From positions 408,308 through 472,307 of the forward strand of contig WTPW01000195.1 in the NCBI GenBank assembly GCA_009809945.1: a DNA stretch of 64,000 bases, written 5' to 3'. The notes under the pieces were generated by a model. It made no database searches and was not told where the DNA came from. It worked only from the letters and a program-made list of their open reading frames with translations. The stretch is from Gigaspora margarita (lineage: Eukaryota; Glomeromycota; Glomeromycetes; Diversisporales; Gigasporaceae). Positions 34,140 to 45,524 of the stretch are shown here, piece after piece; position 1 is the first letter of the stretch, and every line of letters begins with the position of its first letter. A program made the position numbers and the translations under genes.

Positions 34140-34750
34140 TTAATAAGAAGTGATTTATCACTTAAATTACAAAAAAAAAAAAAGAGAGAATTTACATATC
34201 GTGACCCAAATTTGAAAATAATTATGAATGAAGGACCAACTTAAAAAGTATTTATTTGTAAAGGTCTAATTTTTGAAAATATTATAACTACGACCCTGAT
34301 GTATTCACGAGATCGGTTCGCCATTATATTTGCAACGATCACATGCCTTACATGAAATTGTGGTTAAAGAAATAATATATGGCTATCAATTTTTATTCGT
34401 AATAAGCTATTTATTTTATATATTTGTTCGACGTCGTTTCACAATTTAGGCCAATTTTGAATTGACCTACGTGTCACGTGAGTGAAGGTCGTATGTTGTA
34501 ATATAGGAAACAAGGAAACAATGCAATGAAAGCTAAAATCAGCACATGATAATGACAAGCTAAAAGTGTAAATGACACGTAATATAGTATAGCGTCATTC
34601 TTTATTAATAATTAAAATGCAATGGGATTGTATATTATGTAGGGCAAAAATAAGTAATATTGAACGCAAGAGATAGCAGCTCTTATTCTCATTAATAAGT
34701 AACAAATAATAAATAAAGTCTTGGCAAATAATTCATATTAACATTGTTAA
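34140..34750. other. AT-rich spacer between the MITE pair, no gene
   Basis: No ORF, RNA gene or repeat recognised apart from a short A run at 34171-34182. Confidence 0.45.
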
Positions 34751-34755
34751 AAATA

Positions 34756-34905
34756 GGGATTGGAACCGCCTAAAATTTTTCTTAATTGTTTAATCGTTTA
34801 ACCGTTTAACCGTTTAATTTGGCTGGCATTAAAATAATTCCGGCCTACGACCAACATAATTCTGCCCGGAGAGCAATTTTTAAACGGTTAAACGGTTCCA
34901 ATTCC
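34756..34905. mobile_element. Tc1/mariner-like MITE, 150 bp, copy 2 (inverted)
   Basis: Same element as 33981-34136 in reverse orientation (GGCGGTTCC end on the left, GTTTAACCG end on the right), flanked by TA (34754-34755 and 34906-34907). The two copies form a large inverted repeat 620 bp apart. Confidence 0.8.
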
Positions 34906-34909
34906 TAGT

Positions 34910-35320
34910 TAAAAATAATAAATAAACAAGGAATGTTCGTTATATTCATATCTGGTTAGATTTCAGTGCTAAAATAGTAGTATCGCTTAACCCTGTGATA
35001 GGATAGGACCTGGTAAGCGAAGGCTTATTGCAAATAAATTTTATAGGTCACACAATATTCTACTTGGAAGCTGCATCATCATTGTCATGGGTGGGTTGGA
35101 GATAGCAAAACCATATTATCAAAGCAAAGAGGGGGTGATGGTATTGAAGATCTTCTATACAATTTTGAAAGTTTTGGCATGTCAAGGAATTGGAATAAGG
35201 CAACTTTGATGTAGGATAGTGTGTGTTCATGTGCCAGATAGAATGAGAATATGGCTTTGTGGGTTAGTAAAGACAGCAAATAATAGTTGGGATACATTAA
35301 GGGAGCGCCATTTATCATCT
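34910..35320. other. GC-richer stretch, unexplained
   Basis: A plus-strand reading from ATG 35088 is open for about 45 codons, then after one TGA continues to about 35336 with VCVHVPDRMRIWLCGLVKTA. This loosely recalls retrotransposon gag sequence but has no decisive motif. The minus strand also has a 77-codon frame. No function assigned. Confidence 0.25.
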
Positions 35321-35540
35321 GATTTTTGCTACTAAGAGGCTACCCCCCTACTCCCCACCTGATCATCAAATACGGCAATTTGATTGGCTAAAATTATTAA
35401 AATTTTAAAAATTTTTAAACTTTAATAATATTAAATAACTTTTGAACTAGTGATCCATTTTGGATGATTTTACTACCAAAATATTCAGCTCAATGAGATA
35501 ATTCCAAAATGTATTCAATCAAATTTTTAGTAAAATTCTA
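35320..35540. repeat. Dispersed repeat R1, copy 1
   Basis: GGCTAC...CCCCTACTCC..ACCTGAT, AATTTGATTGG(C/T)TAAAAT, AATAACTTTTGA and CTACCAAAAT..TCA..TCA(A/G)TGAGATAATTC occur in the same order at 44596-44810. Confidence 0.6.
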
Positions 35541-35700
35541 AATATCTAGCAAATATAAGCTGTGGTAAAAATTTTTTTTAAAGTTTGGTCAAAGATATCT
35601 TGGCACCCACCTGGCCAATTTAATTAACTTTTTTTTATTTTAATTGTAAAAGCAATAGAATACAAAAAAAAAGTTGATTGAATTTGGTCAGATAGGTAGG
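35540..35700. repeat. Dispersed repeat R2, one copy
   Basis: AAATATAAGCTGTGG, AAAGATATCTTGGCACCCACC and AACTTTTTTTTATTTTAATTG are shared with about three copies at 43180-43520. Confidence 0.6.
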
Positions 35701-35802
35701 ACCCTGGAATATCTACAAAAGAGTAAGGTTTTACAAAAATTACTAAATATAGAAAGATCTGCAAGAAAAAAGGCAAAAATAAGCATACTAATTACTATAA
35801 AA

Positions 35803-35960
35803 GGGGGATCACTAAAGCGGGGTAAAAAAAGTTACGTTTCTGATGTGTTTAGGGTTACTTTTTTGATGTGGTTAGGGTTAGAAGGCTATTTAGATATCAA
35901 GAATGTAATTTATGCAGTATGTAGATTAGTATATTGAATTTACTCTGCTTTAGCGGACCC
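35803..35960. mobile_element. hAT-like MITE, about 158 bp, with TTAGGG core
   Basis: Left end GGGGGATCACTAAAGCGGGG and right end (reverse complement GGGTCCGCTAAAGCAGAG) form imperfect terminal inverted repeats. The 8-bp direct repeat CTATAAAA lies outside both ends (35795-35802 and 35961-35968), the duplication size of hAT elements. Between the arms are TTTAGGGTTAC and GGTTAGGGTTAG. Confidence 0.65.
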
Positions 35961-35989
35961 CTATAAAAGGGGGTTGTCTAAAGCTGAGT

Positions 35990-36620
35990 CCAATCACATG
36001 ACCACATGATCGGAACATTGCTTCAGATAGACTCTGAAAAAACCCAACCAGAAATTCCATAATATCACGTGCATAGCCTACCAATCAAATTGCAAAATTT
36101 TATTAAGCTTTATAAATACAAAAAATTTATTTTTTGTATTTTTTTAAATCTCTTTTCTTTTAACGTTTCATTATTTATGCGCTGTACTTTCTTTAAATTG
36201 AAACATAATATTTATAGATTTTTTAAATTTTTTTTATAACAACTATTCGATAAATAATATCAGATACAGTTGCATGTTATGTGGAGTCTAGATAATCTGC
36301 ACAAGGGTAGAATCGCCATCTAAAAAAATTTCAAACCTACTTCGAAATAAATTTTGTTTTGTTTGTTTAGGGTTAGGGTATTGATATTAGGCTAGGGTTA
36401 GAAAGTACTATATATATCAAAATTTGCAAGGAAATTTTTTTACTAATGCGCAGAAGGTCCTTTCATAGACTAGATTTTGAGTTATAGGTGATTTTTGACA
36501 AAGCGAACGTTTGTTTTGAATTTTTCTGATCATGTTACATTACACCTGATCTTGAAATTTGATTGGCCGTAAAATTTTTTTTGGTGGTGATTTTACCCCA
36601 GTTGATAATCTGGCCTTGAT
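35990..36620. repeat. Decayed repeat region with TTAGGG-like motifs
   Basis: CCAATCAAATTGCAAAATTTT (36081) and AAATTTGATTGGCCGTAAAATTTT (36556) face each other. Between them is GTTTAGGGTTAGGGTATT and GGCTAGGGTTAG (36360-36410). This may be another foldback with a telomere-like core, but the arms are short. Confidence 0.4.
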
Positions 36621-37430
36621 ATTCTTGATAGAAAAATTAAAATTCTACAAGGTTTGATTCATTTATTTTTTGAGTTTAGCTAAAATCTAAAGAACATTAG
36701 TTAGTAAATGCTATAAGTACAAGTAACTTAGCTTATTTTAATAATTGTAGTCTTACCAATCATAATGTTACGATCATATATTGGTTTATAAAAATGAACT
36801 GCATCTTTATTCAGCTAGGGCACCCACTAGTAGCACTTAGAATTACAATCTTCAAGCACTTAACCTAGATAAAATGAGATTTGTTGTTCGATTATAACTT
36901 GGGTAATTGGCTAACGTTGTGAAAGATAATTTGGTTGCTTTTGTGATATAGTAAATATTATCATTATGAACTTGAATAATTTAAATCACTATTATACTTC
37001 TTGATTAAATTAATGTAAGAAATTGTAAGTGTTATAAGCTTGAATACTTAGATAATAATTAATTAATTAAGTAAAATTCAATGTATAGCAGTGCTTGAAT
37101 GATATAATTAAATTATAGTAATGAATAAAATGTGACATAGTAAATGCTATGAATCTAGAGCTTATTTTAAGTAATTATAATAATTATAATGCAAATACTA
37201 TAAGATATTAATGACCTTGGGTAGCTTATTTTAAATAAAATTAACATGGATAAAGTTAAGATAAATTTCATGCAGTTGTTCTACCAGCTATTTATTTGTA
37301 AGATAAAAATTATTTGTGCCCCTTTTTAAAAAAACTATTTATCTAAAAAGTTGTACCCAAATAATAAAATTTTTACATGTGTACTTTCATACTTGCATTA
37401 TATAGAATAGGCTCTAAACAGGACTTTAAG
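36621..37430. other. AT-rich intergenic sequence, no gene
   Basis: I see no coding, RNA or clear repeat features here. Confidence 0.45.
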
Positions 37431-38086
37431 TTTCTAATAATGCACCTGTTTGATTCTCATTACCCTCTTCTTCTATTCTCTAATAAACATTTTGAGTTCT
37501 TTTTATAAGTTCATTTACCATCAACCGTTAACTTTCTGATGCTCTCTTGGCTTTGTTCCTTTCTAATGTATTTACTTCAACCACCTCACGATGCATATAA
37601 ATATCAAAACCACTTTCTTCAAACATATGCTAAAAATTTCTTCAAGTATCAGTCATTAATAACTTTGTAGTACCATACATGTACTTGTGAAAGATATATC
37701 AGCAGGGTAGTAAATACTGAAGATGAAACAAACAGTTGCAGTCAAAAGAAGTTAGCCCCAGTGCAGCTTTATCCTTTTCAATTCTTTTTTCTACAGTACA
37801 AGCTTTAACGGCAAGCAATTGTTGAATAGAATAAGGGAACTTATACAGCTCATCAAGAATTTTATGATCTATACCCGCAACTGAAAATTTTTGATACAGA
37901 ATTCAAAACCAATATATTCTGAATCCATATGTTCTTTTTGATCAAGTGCAGCTACTTTTATACACACCCCTAGTAAAAACAAACCAATTATGCAAAATTA
38001 GTTGAAAGATAAAAGGACTAAACTACCAAAAGCTAGAGATAAAATTGCATCATTCAAGTGGGTTTAAAGAAAAAAAAAGAAAAAAA

Positions 38087-38345
38087 TTCATAGTAAGTTC
38101 TGAGACTATTTTGTTCATCAGAATTTTCACCTTTAACAGATTTGAAATACCACTCAAATGCCTTTTGTTACCCTTCAGTTTGCCTATGCTATTCTGATAA
38201 CGCCAAACAAGATTATTTCGCTTTTAAAATTGTTGCCTTTAGCAGATCCAAAATACTATAATAAAAAATGCCAACTAGTTAATCGAAACTGAATCCTTCT
38301 CATCATTAAAAGGTTCAAGATAATTGTTTGAAGGATTTTCAAAAA
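38087..38345 (-). pseudogene. Sel1-like repeat remnant
   Basis: Minus-strand readings NNLVWRYQNSIGKLKGN (38216-38168) and, after a one-base shift, KAFEWYFKSVKGENSDEQNS (38164 downward) match the Sel1/SLR consensus, in which Ala/Gly-rich helices end in YYxxGxG and KAFEWYxKSAExGN. Upstream, EFFENPSNNYLEPFNDEKDS looks like a linker. Sel1 repeats make alpha-solenoid scaffolds. Together with the kinase piece on the same strand it suggests a kinase-Sel1 gene of the sort expanded in mycorrhizal fungi. Confidence 0.6.
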
Positions 38346-38547
38346 ATTCTAATGAGTATAAAAAAAAAGTATCCCTCAATCAGTTAACTATTACACTGAA
38401 AATATAGTCAATTATCTGGCAGGTACTATATAAATACTAATAGAAAAAATTTTACATTATTTTCGCAAATTTTTATTAAAATCTTATGACAAATTCTTAT
38501 CAATTTTAATATAAAATCTGTGGAAGTAATATAAAATTCTTTCTGTA

Positions 38548-38675
38548 GTTATCTGGCATAATTTGACAGATACATGGGTATTAGCAGGAAAATAGCAAAA
38601 GTATATGGCCAAAGGCCTCGTGCATTGCTATTATCCTGTTGATACCCATGTATTCATCAAATCATACCAGATAAC
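38548..38675. repeat. Hairpin MITE-like repeat
   Basis: GTTATCTGGCATAATTTGA and ATACATGGGTATTAGCAGGA on the left face TCCTGTTGATACCCATGTAT and TCATACCAGATAAC on the right, with a loop around GGCCAAAGGCC. About 45-bp arms. It lies inside the kinase-Sel1 insertion. Confidence 0.7.
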
Positions 38676-39364
38676 AAAAAATATTAATAAAAGTACCTGT
38701 GCAATACATTATCCAAGATGTAGCCATAAGTACAAATTATTTAGTATAACATAGACCACAGTTATTTGTTGACCATTTGTATAGCGAACTTAGCAATTAG
38801 AAGAACCCCATTCTGCTAAACAATCAAAAGTTCAGAAATTGACGGAGGTCAAGGTTTATAGCTGTTCTTATAAATTCTGAATTGAATGATTTTCAGATTT
38901 AGGTTTTGCTTAAATACTCATTTATTGCTGTGTCTTGAGTTAACCTTATATTTCATGTTCACTATTCTTTAATTGTATATGATCTTTAAACTTATACAAC
39001 AAATACAAATTAATTAAATATTCTTAACGAAAAAAATAATATAAGATCAAACTTACTTTATTCATATATTTTAGAAACAAAATTTGTAAATCATCATACT
39101 ATCAAAGCATCCAATCATAACCAAGATTTTGTATACGAATGCAAAACTCAAATAGAACTATACACTTCATATGTTGTATTATGTTCCTGGTATATTTACT
39201 TTGTAAGAGAAGTTTCAGATCCTAATTCACATATATATTTTTTGCGTATCTATTTATATTGAGTCCATTTGTATAAGACAAAATTTGATTGTATAAATTA
39301 CTTGTAGTATATTATCAATTTCTAAAAATTGTCTTTCAATTTCACATTATCAGAACTTTCATTT

Positions 39365-39614
39365 CAAAATCCAAATTGAAATTAGCAGATTTGGCAGTAG
39401 GCCATTTTTTAGGATTTGGATCCATTTGGTATTTCCATCATTAGAACACCAAAACTATAAATATTAGTTGCTGATGTAAACTTTTTATAATCTAACAAAA
39501 CTTTGAGAGCAATATAATGCTCAATACCGTATTTTTACTTAGTTTAGAAAGCCCTAAATCTGCAATAAATGCACTATATAAATCATCTTACAAAATATTG
39601 CTACTTGTATCTAC
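39365..39614 (-). pseudogene. Protein kinase C-lobe remnant (TKL-like)
   Basis: Minus-strand pieces in order: VDTSSNIL-stop-DDLYSAF (catalytic-loop equivalent, stop where Gln is usual), IADLGLSKLSK (DFG-like activation segment), then in a shifted frame GIEHYIALKVLL, SATNIYSFGVLMMEIPNG (the SDIYSFGxxxWE block) and DPNPKKWPTAKSANF (the final DPxxRPT block with Trp in place of Arg). Domain order and direction are right for a kinase; shifts and stops make it non-functional. Confidence 0.7.
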
Positions 39615-41464
39615 CAAAATTTATAGTCTCTAAAATCTTCAACAACTGCAGCTAATATGATCTAATTTAATTAATTAAATAAAGTTAATGTATAAAATAT
39701 TAAATTAAAACTTCAATATTCTTCTTTTTGAAAATCTGTATACCTACCAGAAATATAGTTTCTTGATACTATCAAGCAAGCTATAGTGCTTTAAGCTTTA
39801 TACACTTGTGCTTAGTTCATTTAAATTTCATAAATATTATAGAATCTACTCAATCATATTTTATTCTGCTTGTCCATTATCGTGCTATTTTTTGTAGCTC
39901 ATATGTCTGCATACTTGACACCAGTTAGGTGAAATATATATTTTTAAAAAAATTCAAGAAAAAAAAATTTGGCCAAAAAAAAATAAAAAAAAAGAATCTA
40001 ATGAAAAATATAAAACAAAGAATTCAAAAAAATAAAAAAAGAAAAAGCCCCATCTTTAATTTTTGGAATACACACCAATTAAACCATAGGTTTGGAAGTT
40101 TGTTCTCTTTAATTCGGAGTAGTAAGATTTCAGAGAATTTGTTGAGGTAACTTGTAATAGCAAGGGAGAATGCATGCATGCCCAAAGCATCCATTGGTAA
40201 GAATTTTTTGCATATTTCTTTAAAATATATTGTTTAATTGCTTGAATAGGACATTTATTAATTGCTTGTTGAATTAAAGCTTCACAGCCAATTCTAGTTC
40301 TTTTATACACAGCCTGCATCATTTTTTGTCAAGTATTATGATCATATACTCTACTCATCCAAGTTCATACAAGATGTACAGTGCAATAGATTACGTTATA
40401 TTCCTGCTCACCATTTTCAAGGCCCAGAAAAGCTACTCTAATACTACTTTTCTCAATGCTATTTTGGCCCTAAAGAATATATCTAGGCTTCCAGTATTGC
40501 GCAAATTGCTAAATTCTTTTTAAAGCTTCTGCAACAGTAATACTATCCTCCTTATTTACAAAAAAAAATGTGCTCTGACATCCCAACATCCATATCCATT
40601 ATGAACATATAATGTAAATAAATGATAGTCATATCTGTTAGTTATATGCATTAAGTCTATAAGGGTCAACTATCCAAAATTTTTAAGGTTTTCAATTTGA
40701 CTTTGTTTTATAAAAATTAAACCATGAGAATAATTATGTGAAATACTATAGCACTTAACCTTATAATTTTGCTCCTCTAAAAAAGAAATTGAATCCTAAA
40801 TATCTAATGATCATTTAGGGTTTCCAATTGGGTAAGTATTGAGAGATCTGTGAACTTTATATTTAATATTAGTGACCTCTTTACGCTTAAGTTCTTATAC
40901 ACTTTCATTCAAGTTTAATATTTCTTGTGCATATTCTTTTACTGCATTGAAGATTGCAGGTGAACAATAATCCTTGAGGGCTTCCTGTTCAACTAGACTT
41001 CGAATAGCTTGTGAATATTTAATTTTTTCACTGGCCTCTAAGGTATGACTATTATTAGGTGAATCTTTAAAGTATTCTATATGCACTTTTGCTTCTGTTT
41101 CAAATTGTAACACTTTAATCTTAGCAGTGCACAAATTGGTGGATGAATTTTGGTTTTTCATCATTTTTCACTTGGAACTTCATCTTTCTGAGTACATGAT
41201 TCATTATGTTTGGTAAAGCAACATGTGTATGTTTTTGATGAATTACCATTCACTTTTTTTTTGTGATTAAATCCTGTCCAAACATTCAATACTAGTGGCT
41301 ACTATTTGGTAATGAATTCTTGCATAGACAATTCAATTGATTGTTAATATTAAAGAGAAGATTACACTTTTGATTAGGAGTTAAAGCTTCAGAACTGGGT
41401 GTATATAATATCATATTTGTATCTATAGGTATAAGAATAGATGAATCTATGATCGTATTCATAA

Positions 41465-41965
41465 TTATGAGAAGTCAAATTTCTGTTTTTTAGATTGGAA
41501 TAGTATTTGCAATTTTGAAAAGAAAATATTTAAAAAAAAACTTCGAGGTAAACAAAAAATCATATCAAGAAAGATATTGAGTATGTTAAAAAAAATTATA
41601 TATAAAAAAAAAATTTGGTAGTCAAATACTTTTTTTAAAGTAAACTTTTTGTTACAAATCTGTGGTGATATTGTAAATCTTTGAAAAAAATATTTGAACA
41701 AGAAAAAAAGTTTGCTGATTAAGTTTAAAAAAAAAAAAAGAAGTACTCGCAATAATAAAGACACAGTTTAAACCTTCACTATATAGTGATAGGTGTCATG
41801 CTTGTTTATTGTTATAGAGGTAATTAAAGCTTTGTTAGATTCACAAAAAAAAAAGATTTATTCTTTTGTTCATAAATATGAGTGGGTACATGTATACATT
41901 TTTGTGCATCATCAATGCAATTTAATTGGTTACTGTTAACATTATTCGTAGCTGGCCTTCAGTCC
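41465..41965. other. A/T-rich flank of the MULE, no gene
   Basis: The 99-codon Phe/Leu/Lys-rich minus frame (41465-41764) follows from T-rich composition and shows no domain; nothing else is recognised. Confidence 0.5.
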
Positions 41966-42566
41966 AGAGATTGTATACCATAAATTGCTGAAAATAAGCT
42001 ACCTTCTAATATAAGCTACCCTCCCTGTTTTGATCCAAAAACGTAAAAACGCCTTTGACCCGAAAATAAGCTACCCCTTTGTCACACCAAAAGTTAATTA
42101 ACAAAATTTTTAGTTCCGAAAATAAGCTACCCTCCTAATCGATTATATTCGCTACATAGTAAAGTTATAATTTTACTATATAAATCGATTATGAGCGCTT
42201 AAGTAAGCTTATTGGCAATATTAAAATACATATATCCTGAAATTTTCATATAAATCGGATAACTTTTTATTATTTGACTTTTTATTTTTACGTTCAACAG
42301 AAAATTTTAATTTTTTTTAAAAAACATATTCGTTGAGCGTAAAAATTAAAAGTCAAATAATAAAAAGTTATCTGATTTATATGAAAATTTCAGTATACAT
42401 GTATTTTGATATTGCCAATAAGTTTACTTAAGTGCTCATGATCGATTTACATAGTAAAATTATAACTTTACTATGTAGCAATTATAATCGATTAACTAAA
42501 ATAAACTATCCCGATTTTTTGTGTTCAAAATCGGGCAATTTATTTTCGGAAATATATGGTAATACA
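41966..42566. repeat. AAAATAAGCTACC-type foldback, copy 2
   Basis: GTATACCATAAATTGCTGAA and several AAAATAAGCTACC words on the left face GGCAATTTATTTTCGGAAAT and ATATGGTAATAC on the right. Inner palindromes TATATAAATCGATTATGAGC and CGGATAACTTTTTATTATTT match those of copy 1. Confidence 0.7.
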
Positions 42567-42589
42567 ACATATTTATTTATTTGTAATTA

Positions 42590-43070
42590 CTGTATATGTC
42601 CGAAAATAAGCTAGTACCTAAAATAAGCTACCCCCTGATTTTTTTCAAAAATCTTAAAAAATCTGTTAGCAGTTGCTACATATAAAAGTCTAAATTTTAC
42701 TAAGTAAACCTCAAAAGTGCCATTAAGTAAACTTGTTCAGGACATCAAAATATACCTATAGTGAAGTTTGGTGTTATTTGGATAGCTTTTTATTAGTACG
42801 TTTTTTAATTTTTTCAAAAAACTGTATATTTCGAAAATAAGCTACCCCACGTTTTTTCGTGTAATTTTTTGGCCAAAAAAGGTAGCTTATTTTTGGACAC
42901 ATATGGTATTAATTTTACTATTTAGAGTTTTGTATCCAAAAATAAGCTACCCTTTGTTTTGCCTTAAATTAATTAAAATATTAAATAACCCGAAAATAAG
43001 CTACTCCCAGATTTTTTGTATTAAAAATTGCCAAAAAAAAGTAGCTTATTTTCGGCAACATATAATAGTC
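42590..43070. repeat. AAAATAAGCTACC-type foldback, copy 3 (composite)
   Basis: GTCCGAAAATAAGCTAGTAC at the left and GTAGCTTATTTTCGGCAAC at the right. An inner pair near 42831-42900 (CGAAAATAAGCTACCCC and GGTAGCTTATTTTTGG) suggests one copy nested in another. Confidence 0.65.
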
Positions 43071-43179
43071 ACGTGATTGGACATGGCTTTAGACATCCTC
43101 TATGAAAAGAAATAATCTGCACAAAAAGACCAAAAATAAGCAAACTAAAACCCTACTACTCTCTATATATTTCGGGGTC

Positions 43180-43520
43180 CTAAATAGATTTCAAGATAAT
43201 TTTGTAAAATTCTATATATATATATATAAGCTGTACACAAACTTTGATCAAAGATATCTTGACAACCACCTGACCAAATTCAATCAACTTTTTTTTATTT
43301 TAATTGTAAAAAGCTGTAGAATTTAAAAAAAAAGTTGATCAAATTTGGTTAGATGGAATTCAAGATATTTTTGATCAAATATTTTGTAAAATTCTAAATG
43401 TTTATTAAATATAAGCTGTGCCAAAAATTGTTTACAAACTTAGATTGATGATATCTTGGCATCTACTCAACCAAATTTGATCAACTTTTTCATTTTAATT
43501 GTAAAAAACTATAGATAGTG
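43180..43520. repeat. Dispersed repeat R2, about three tandem copies
   Basis: TTTTGTAAAATTCTA, ATATAAGCTGT, AACTTTGATCAAAGATATCT and TTTTTATTTTAATTGTAAAA recur with a spacing of about 120-190 bp, as at 35540-35700. Confidence 0.6.
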
Positions 43521-43539
43521 AATGGCATCATAAATAGTC

Positions 43540-43815
43540 AATTACTACAATTATATCTACTACATATATTTTTATATACTATTTTTTAAACCTTAATTGT
43601 AATAATTATGTAGTTATATAGTTTTATTTACTACATGTAGTAATATGTAGTAATATAATATTAGTTATTTATATCTAATATGTAGTAATTATGTAGTAAT
43701 GTAGCATTATTACTACATTTAGTAATATGTAGTAATATAATATTAGTTATTTATATGTAGTAATTATGTAGTAATGTAGCATTATTGCTACATATAATAA
43801 TATATAATAATATAA
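43540..43815. repeat. TAGTAAT / TACTACAT minisatellite
   Basis: TATGTAGTAATTATGTAGTAATGTAGCATTATT and ATATTAGTTATTTATAT phrases alternate in two to three copies of about 75 bp. A related (ACTACAT)n block lies at 44395-44520. Confidence 0.7.
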
Positions 43816-43848
43816 ATATTATTTACTACATTAACTTCAACTTATTTC

Positions 43849-43990
43849 TTTACAATTAACACCTTCAATCACAACTCACATATTTAAATACAACTTGCGG
43901 TCACCAACAATGATAAGGTTTCTTTACAATTAACACCTTCAATCACAACTCACACCTTTAAACACAACTTGCAGTCACCAACAATAATAA
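43849..43990. repeat. 71-bp tandem duplication
   Basis: TTCTTTACAATTAACACC...CAACAATRATAAG occurs twice in a row (repeats begin at about 43850 and 43921) with few changes (ACATATTTAAA / ACACCTTTAAA, TGCGG / TGCAG). Confidence 0.8.
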
Positions 43991-44099
43991 GATTTATTTA
44001 TATTAACTTGCAAAAAGAACTTATTTTAGCTTATTTCCGTATTCCTTTATATATATGTAACTTTTTACTATTGTATACCAATGTATACTGATAATTATA

Positions 44100-44290
44100 A
44101 ACATGCAAATAATTCTTTGCATGCATAAAACTCTACTGAGCTAACTGATCTACCTTATTACCCAACTATATGATTTCAGATTTGATTGCTAACTCTAAAA
44201 ACTCTGCATGCATAAACTTTACTGATCTAACTGATATATCCTATAATCAATTATTTATTTAATATCATATGACTTCAGGTTCAAAGGTTC
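44100..44290. repeat. Imperfect tandem duplication, about 90-100 bp
   Basis: GCATGCATAAA(AC)TCTACTGA.CTAACTGAT and ATATGA(C/T)TTCAG(G/A)TT recur in order in two units (about 44118 and 44205). Confidence 0.5.
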
Positions 44291-44394
44291 AATTACATTT
44301 ACTACTAATATATTCAGCAGCTGTGATCATCAAATAATGTTTGAATTAGTCAATTGCATATTGAATAAAGTATCATTTATATATAAAAATAATT

Positions 44395-44520
44395 ACTATA
44401 TATAATATATATTACTACATATAATAATATTTACTACATGTAATAATAATTACTACATGATATAGTAAATATTACTACAATTACTACTTTTTGTAGTAAA
44501 TAATTACTACATACTATATA
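44395..44520. repeat. TTACTACATATAATAATA microsatellite-like block
   Basis: Repeated TACTACAT / ATTACTAC words, related in sequence to 43540-43815. Confidence 0.6.
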
Positions 44521-44595
44521 TCACAATTTGAATTATGGTACCAATCATTAGCTATAGAATTCAAAAAAGAAAAGATTGATCAAATTTGGTTAAAA

Positions 44596-44810
44596 AGAGG
44601 GCCATTTATTGGCTAATTAGGGTTTTACTAAGTAGCTGACCCTCTACTCCTACCTAATAATTTTTCAAGAATTTGATTGGTTAAAATTTTATAATATATA
44701 CATATATAAAAATATTAAATATTGAATAACTTTTGATCTACTAGTCCAATTTGATGATTTAACTACCAAAATGCTCATCTCAGTGAGATAATTCTAACAA
44801 GCCCAAATCA
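44596..44810. repeat. Dispersed repeat R1, copy 2
   Basis: Same block order as 35320-35540, including AGAATTTGATTGGTTAAAAT and CTCAGTGAGATAATTCTAAC. Confidence 0.6.
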
Positions 44811-45524
44811 TCAAAATCCAATTACAGGATCCTAGAATTATTCAATTTTTGTATGATTTTAATAGTAATTTTTAAAATTACTAAGTTAAATTTTTTATAA
44901 ATCAATAATCTACATAGGTGTAGTATTATCTAGAGGTTAGTAAAATTTATGGGGGGACAACTTATATGATATATATAGCTAATAAAATGTCTTGCAGATT
45001 TTGTATAATGATCAAATAGATTTATAATAAAACAATTCACGATACTATACTAACGAGTCTTTAGCAATAATAACCAAACACTGATTCGACATATGTTTTT
45101 GCTATACTCTATTGACACTAGTTGGTAGGTTTATATAGAGATATATTTGTATTTGCAGGAACAAAATTTATTTTTTTGAAATTGTTAAATGCAATCTTTT
45201 TATAAGTGGGTCGATTGTATTAGACCATGAACAAAATTTTATTGTAATTTATATTATAAAAAAATTTTTTTTAAAAAGCTTTTATAATTTTAAATAAAAA
45301 AGTAAGATGAATGTGCCGATGTCCATTAAATAATTTTTTTTTAATTTTCTGTGCAAGTTTTCAAAATTTAATAAAAAATTGTAAGAAATAAATTAAAAGC
45401 GAATAAAAATGAATTATATATGCTTGCCTAAATATTAAATACTAAAATAAATAAATAAAAAGTGAATCAGATAGAAAATTGCTAATTTTAACCAGGTAAA
45501 ATTACCGGTTCATAAATTTATTTT

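Larger units (their letters stand above)
37969..40067 (-). mobile_element. 2.1 kb insertion in the MULE carrying kinase and Sel1 remnants
   Basis: The 9-bp sequence ATACACACC is found exactly at both junctions (37960-37968 and 40068-40076). The MULE coding sequence resumes across it (…GLIGVY | GVCIKVAALDQKEHMDSEY). A 9-bp duplication is typical of Mutator-like insertions, but I do not see clear long terminal inverted repeats: ends are CCTAGTAAAAACAAACC and its opposite TCCAAAAATTAAAGATG. The cargo lies on the minus strand: kinase C-lobe (39614-39365), unreadable AT-rich sequence, a hairpin (38548-38675), then Sel1-like repeats (38216-38087). Confidence 0.65.
37440..41460 (-). pseudogene. MULE transposase pseudogene (FAR1-like domain, DDE core, SWIM finger), interrupted
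   Basis: Minus-strand pieces in order. At 41340-40895 is a FAR1-like DNA-binding region (WTGFNHKKKVNGN, TYTCCFTKHNESCTQ, then LCTAKIKVLQFETEAKVHIE). Next comes a broken stretch, and at about 40620-40330 the DDE core region (NGYGCWDVRAHFF, then RYIL, NSIEKSSIRVAFLGLENGEQ, IYCTVH). At 40322-40074 is the conserved WMLWACMHSPLLLQVTSTN block. After a 2.1 kb insertion, 37968-37440 holds a SWIM zinc finger (FDCNCLFHLQYLLPC-stop-YIFH, CxC...CxH with one stop inside) and the tail. The protein would have cut and moved Mutator-like elements. Many stops fall where Arg, Gln or Trp is expected. The element's terminal repeats were not identified. Family assignment rests on motif order. Confidence 0.75.

Noticed and set aside
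35088-35336. Possible retrotransposon gag fragment
   Set aside because: Only loose resemblance (PDRMRIWLCGL); no zinc knuckle or linked pol sequence, so not annotated as such.
40056-40150. Plus-strand ORF 39929-40150
   Set aside because: Lys-rich shadow of the MULE transposase and the adjacent A-rich tract.
43540-44520. CRISPR-like array
   Set aside because: Repeats are AT-rich minisatellites with unequal spacing and no unique spacers; the sequence is eukaryotic.
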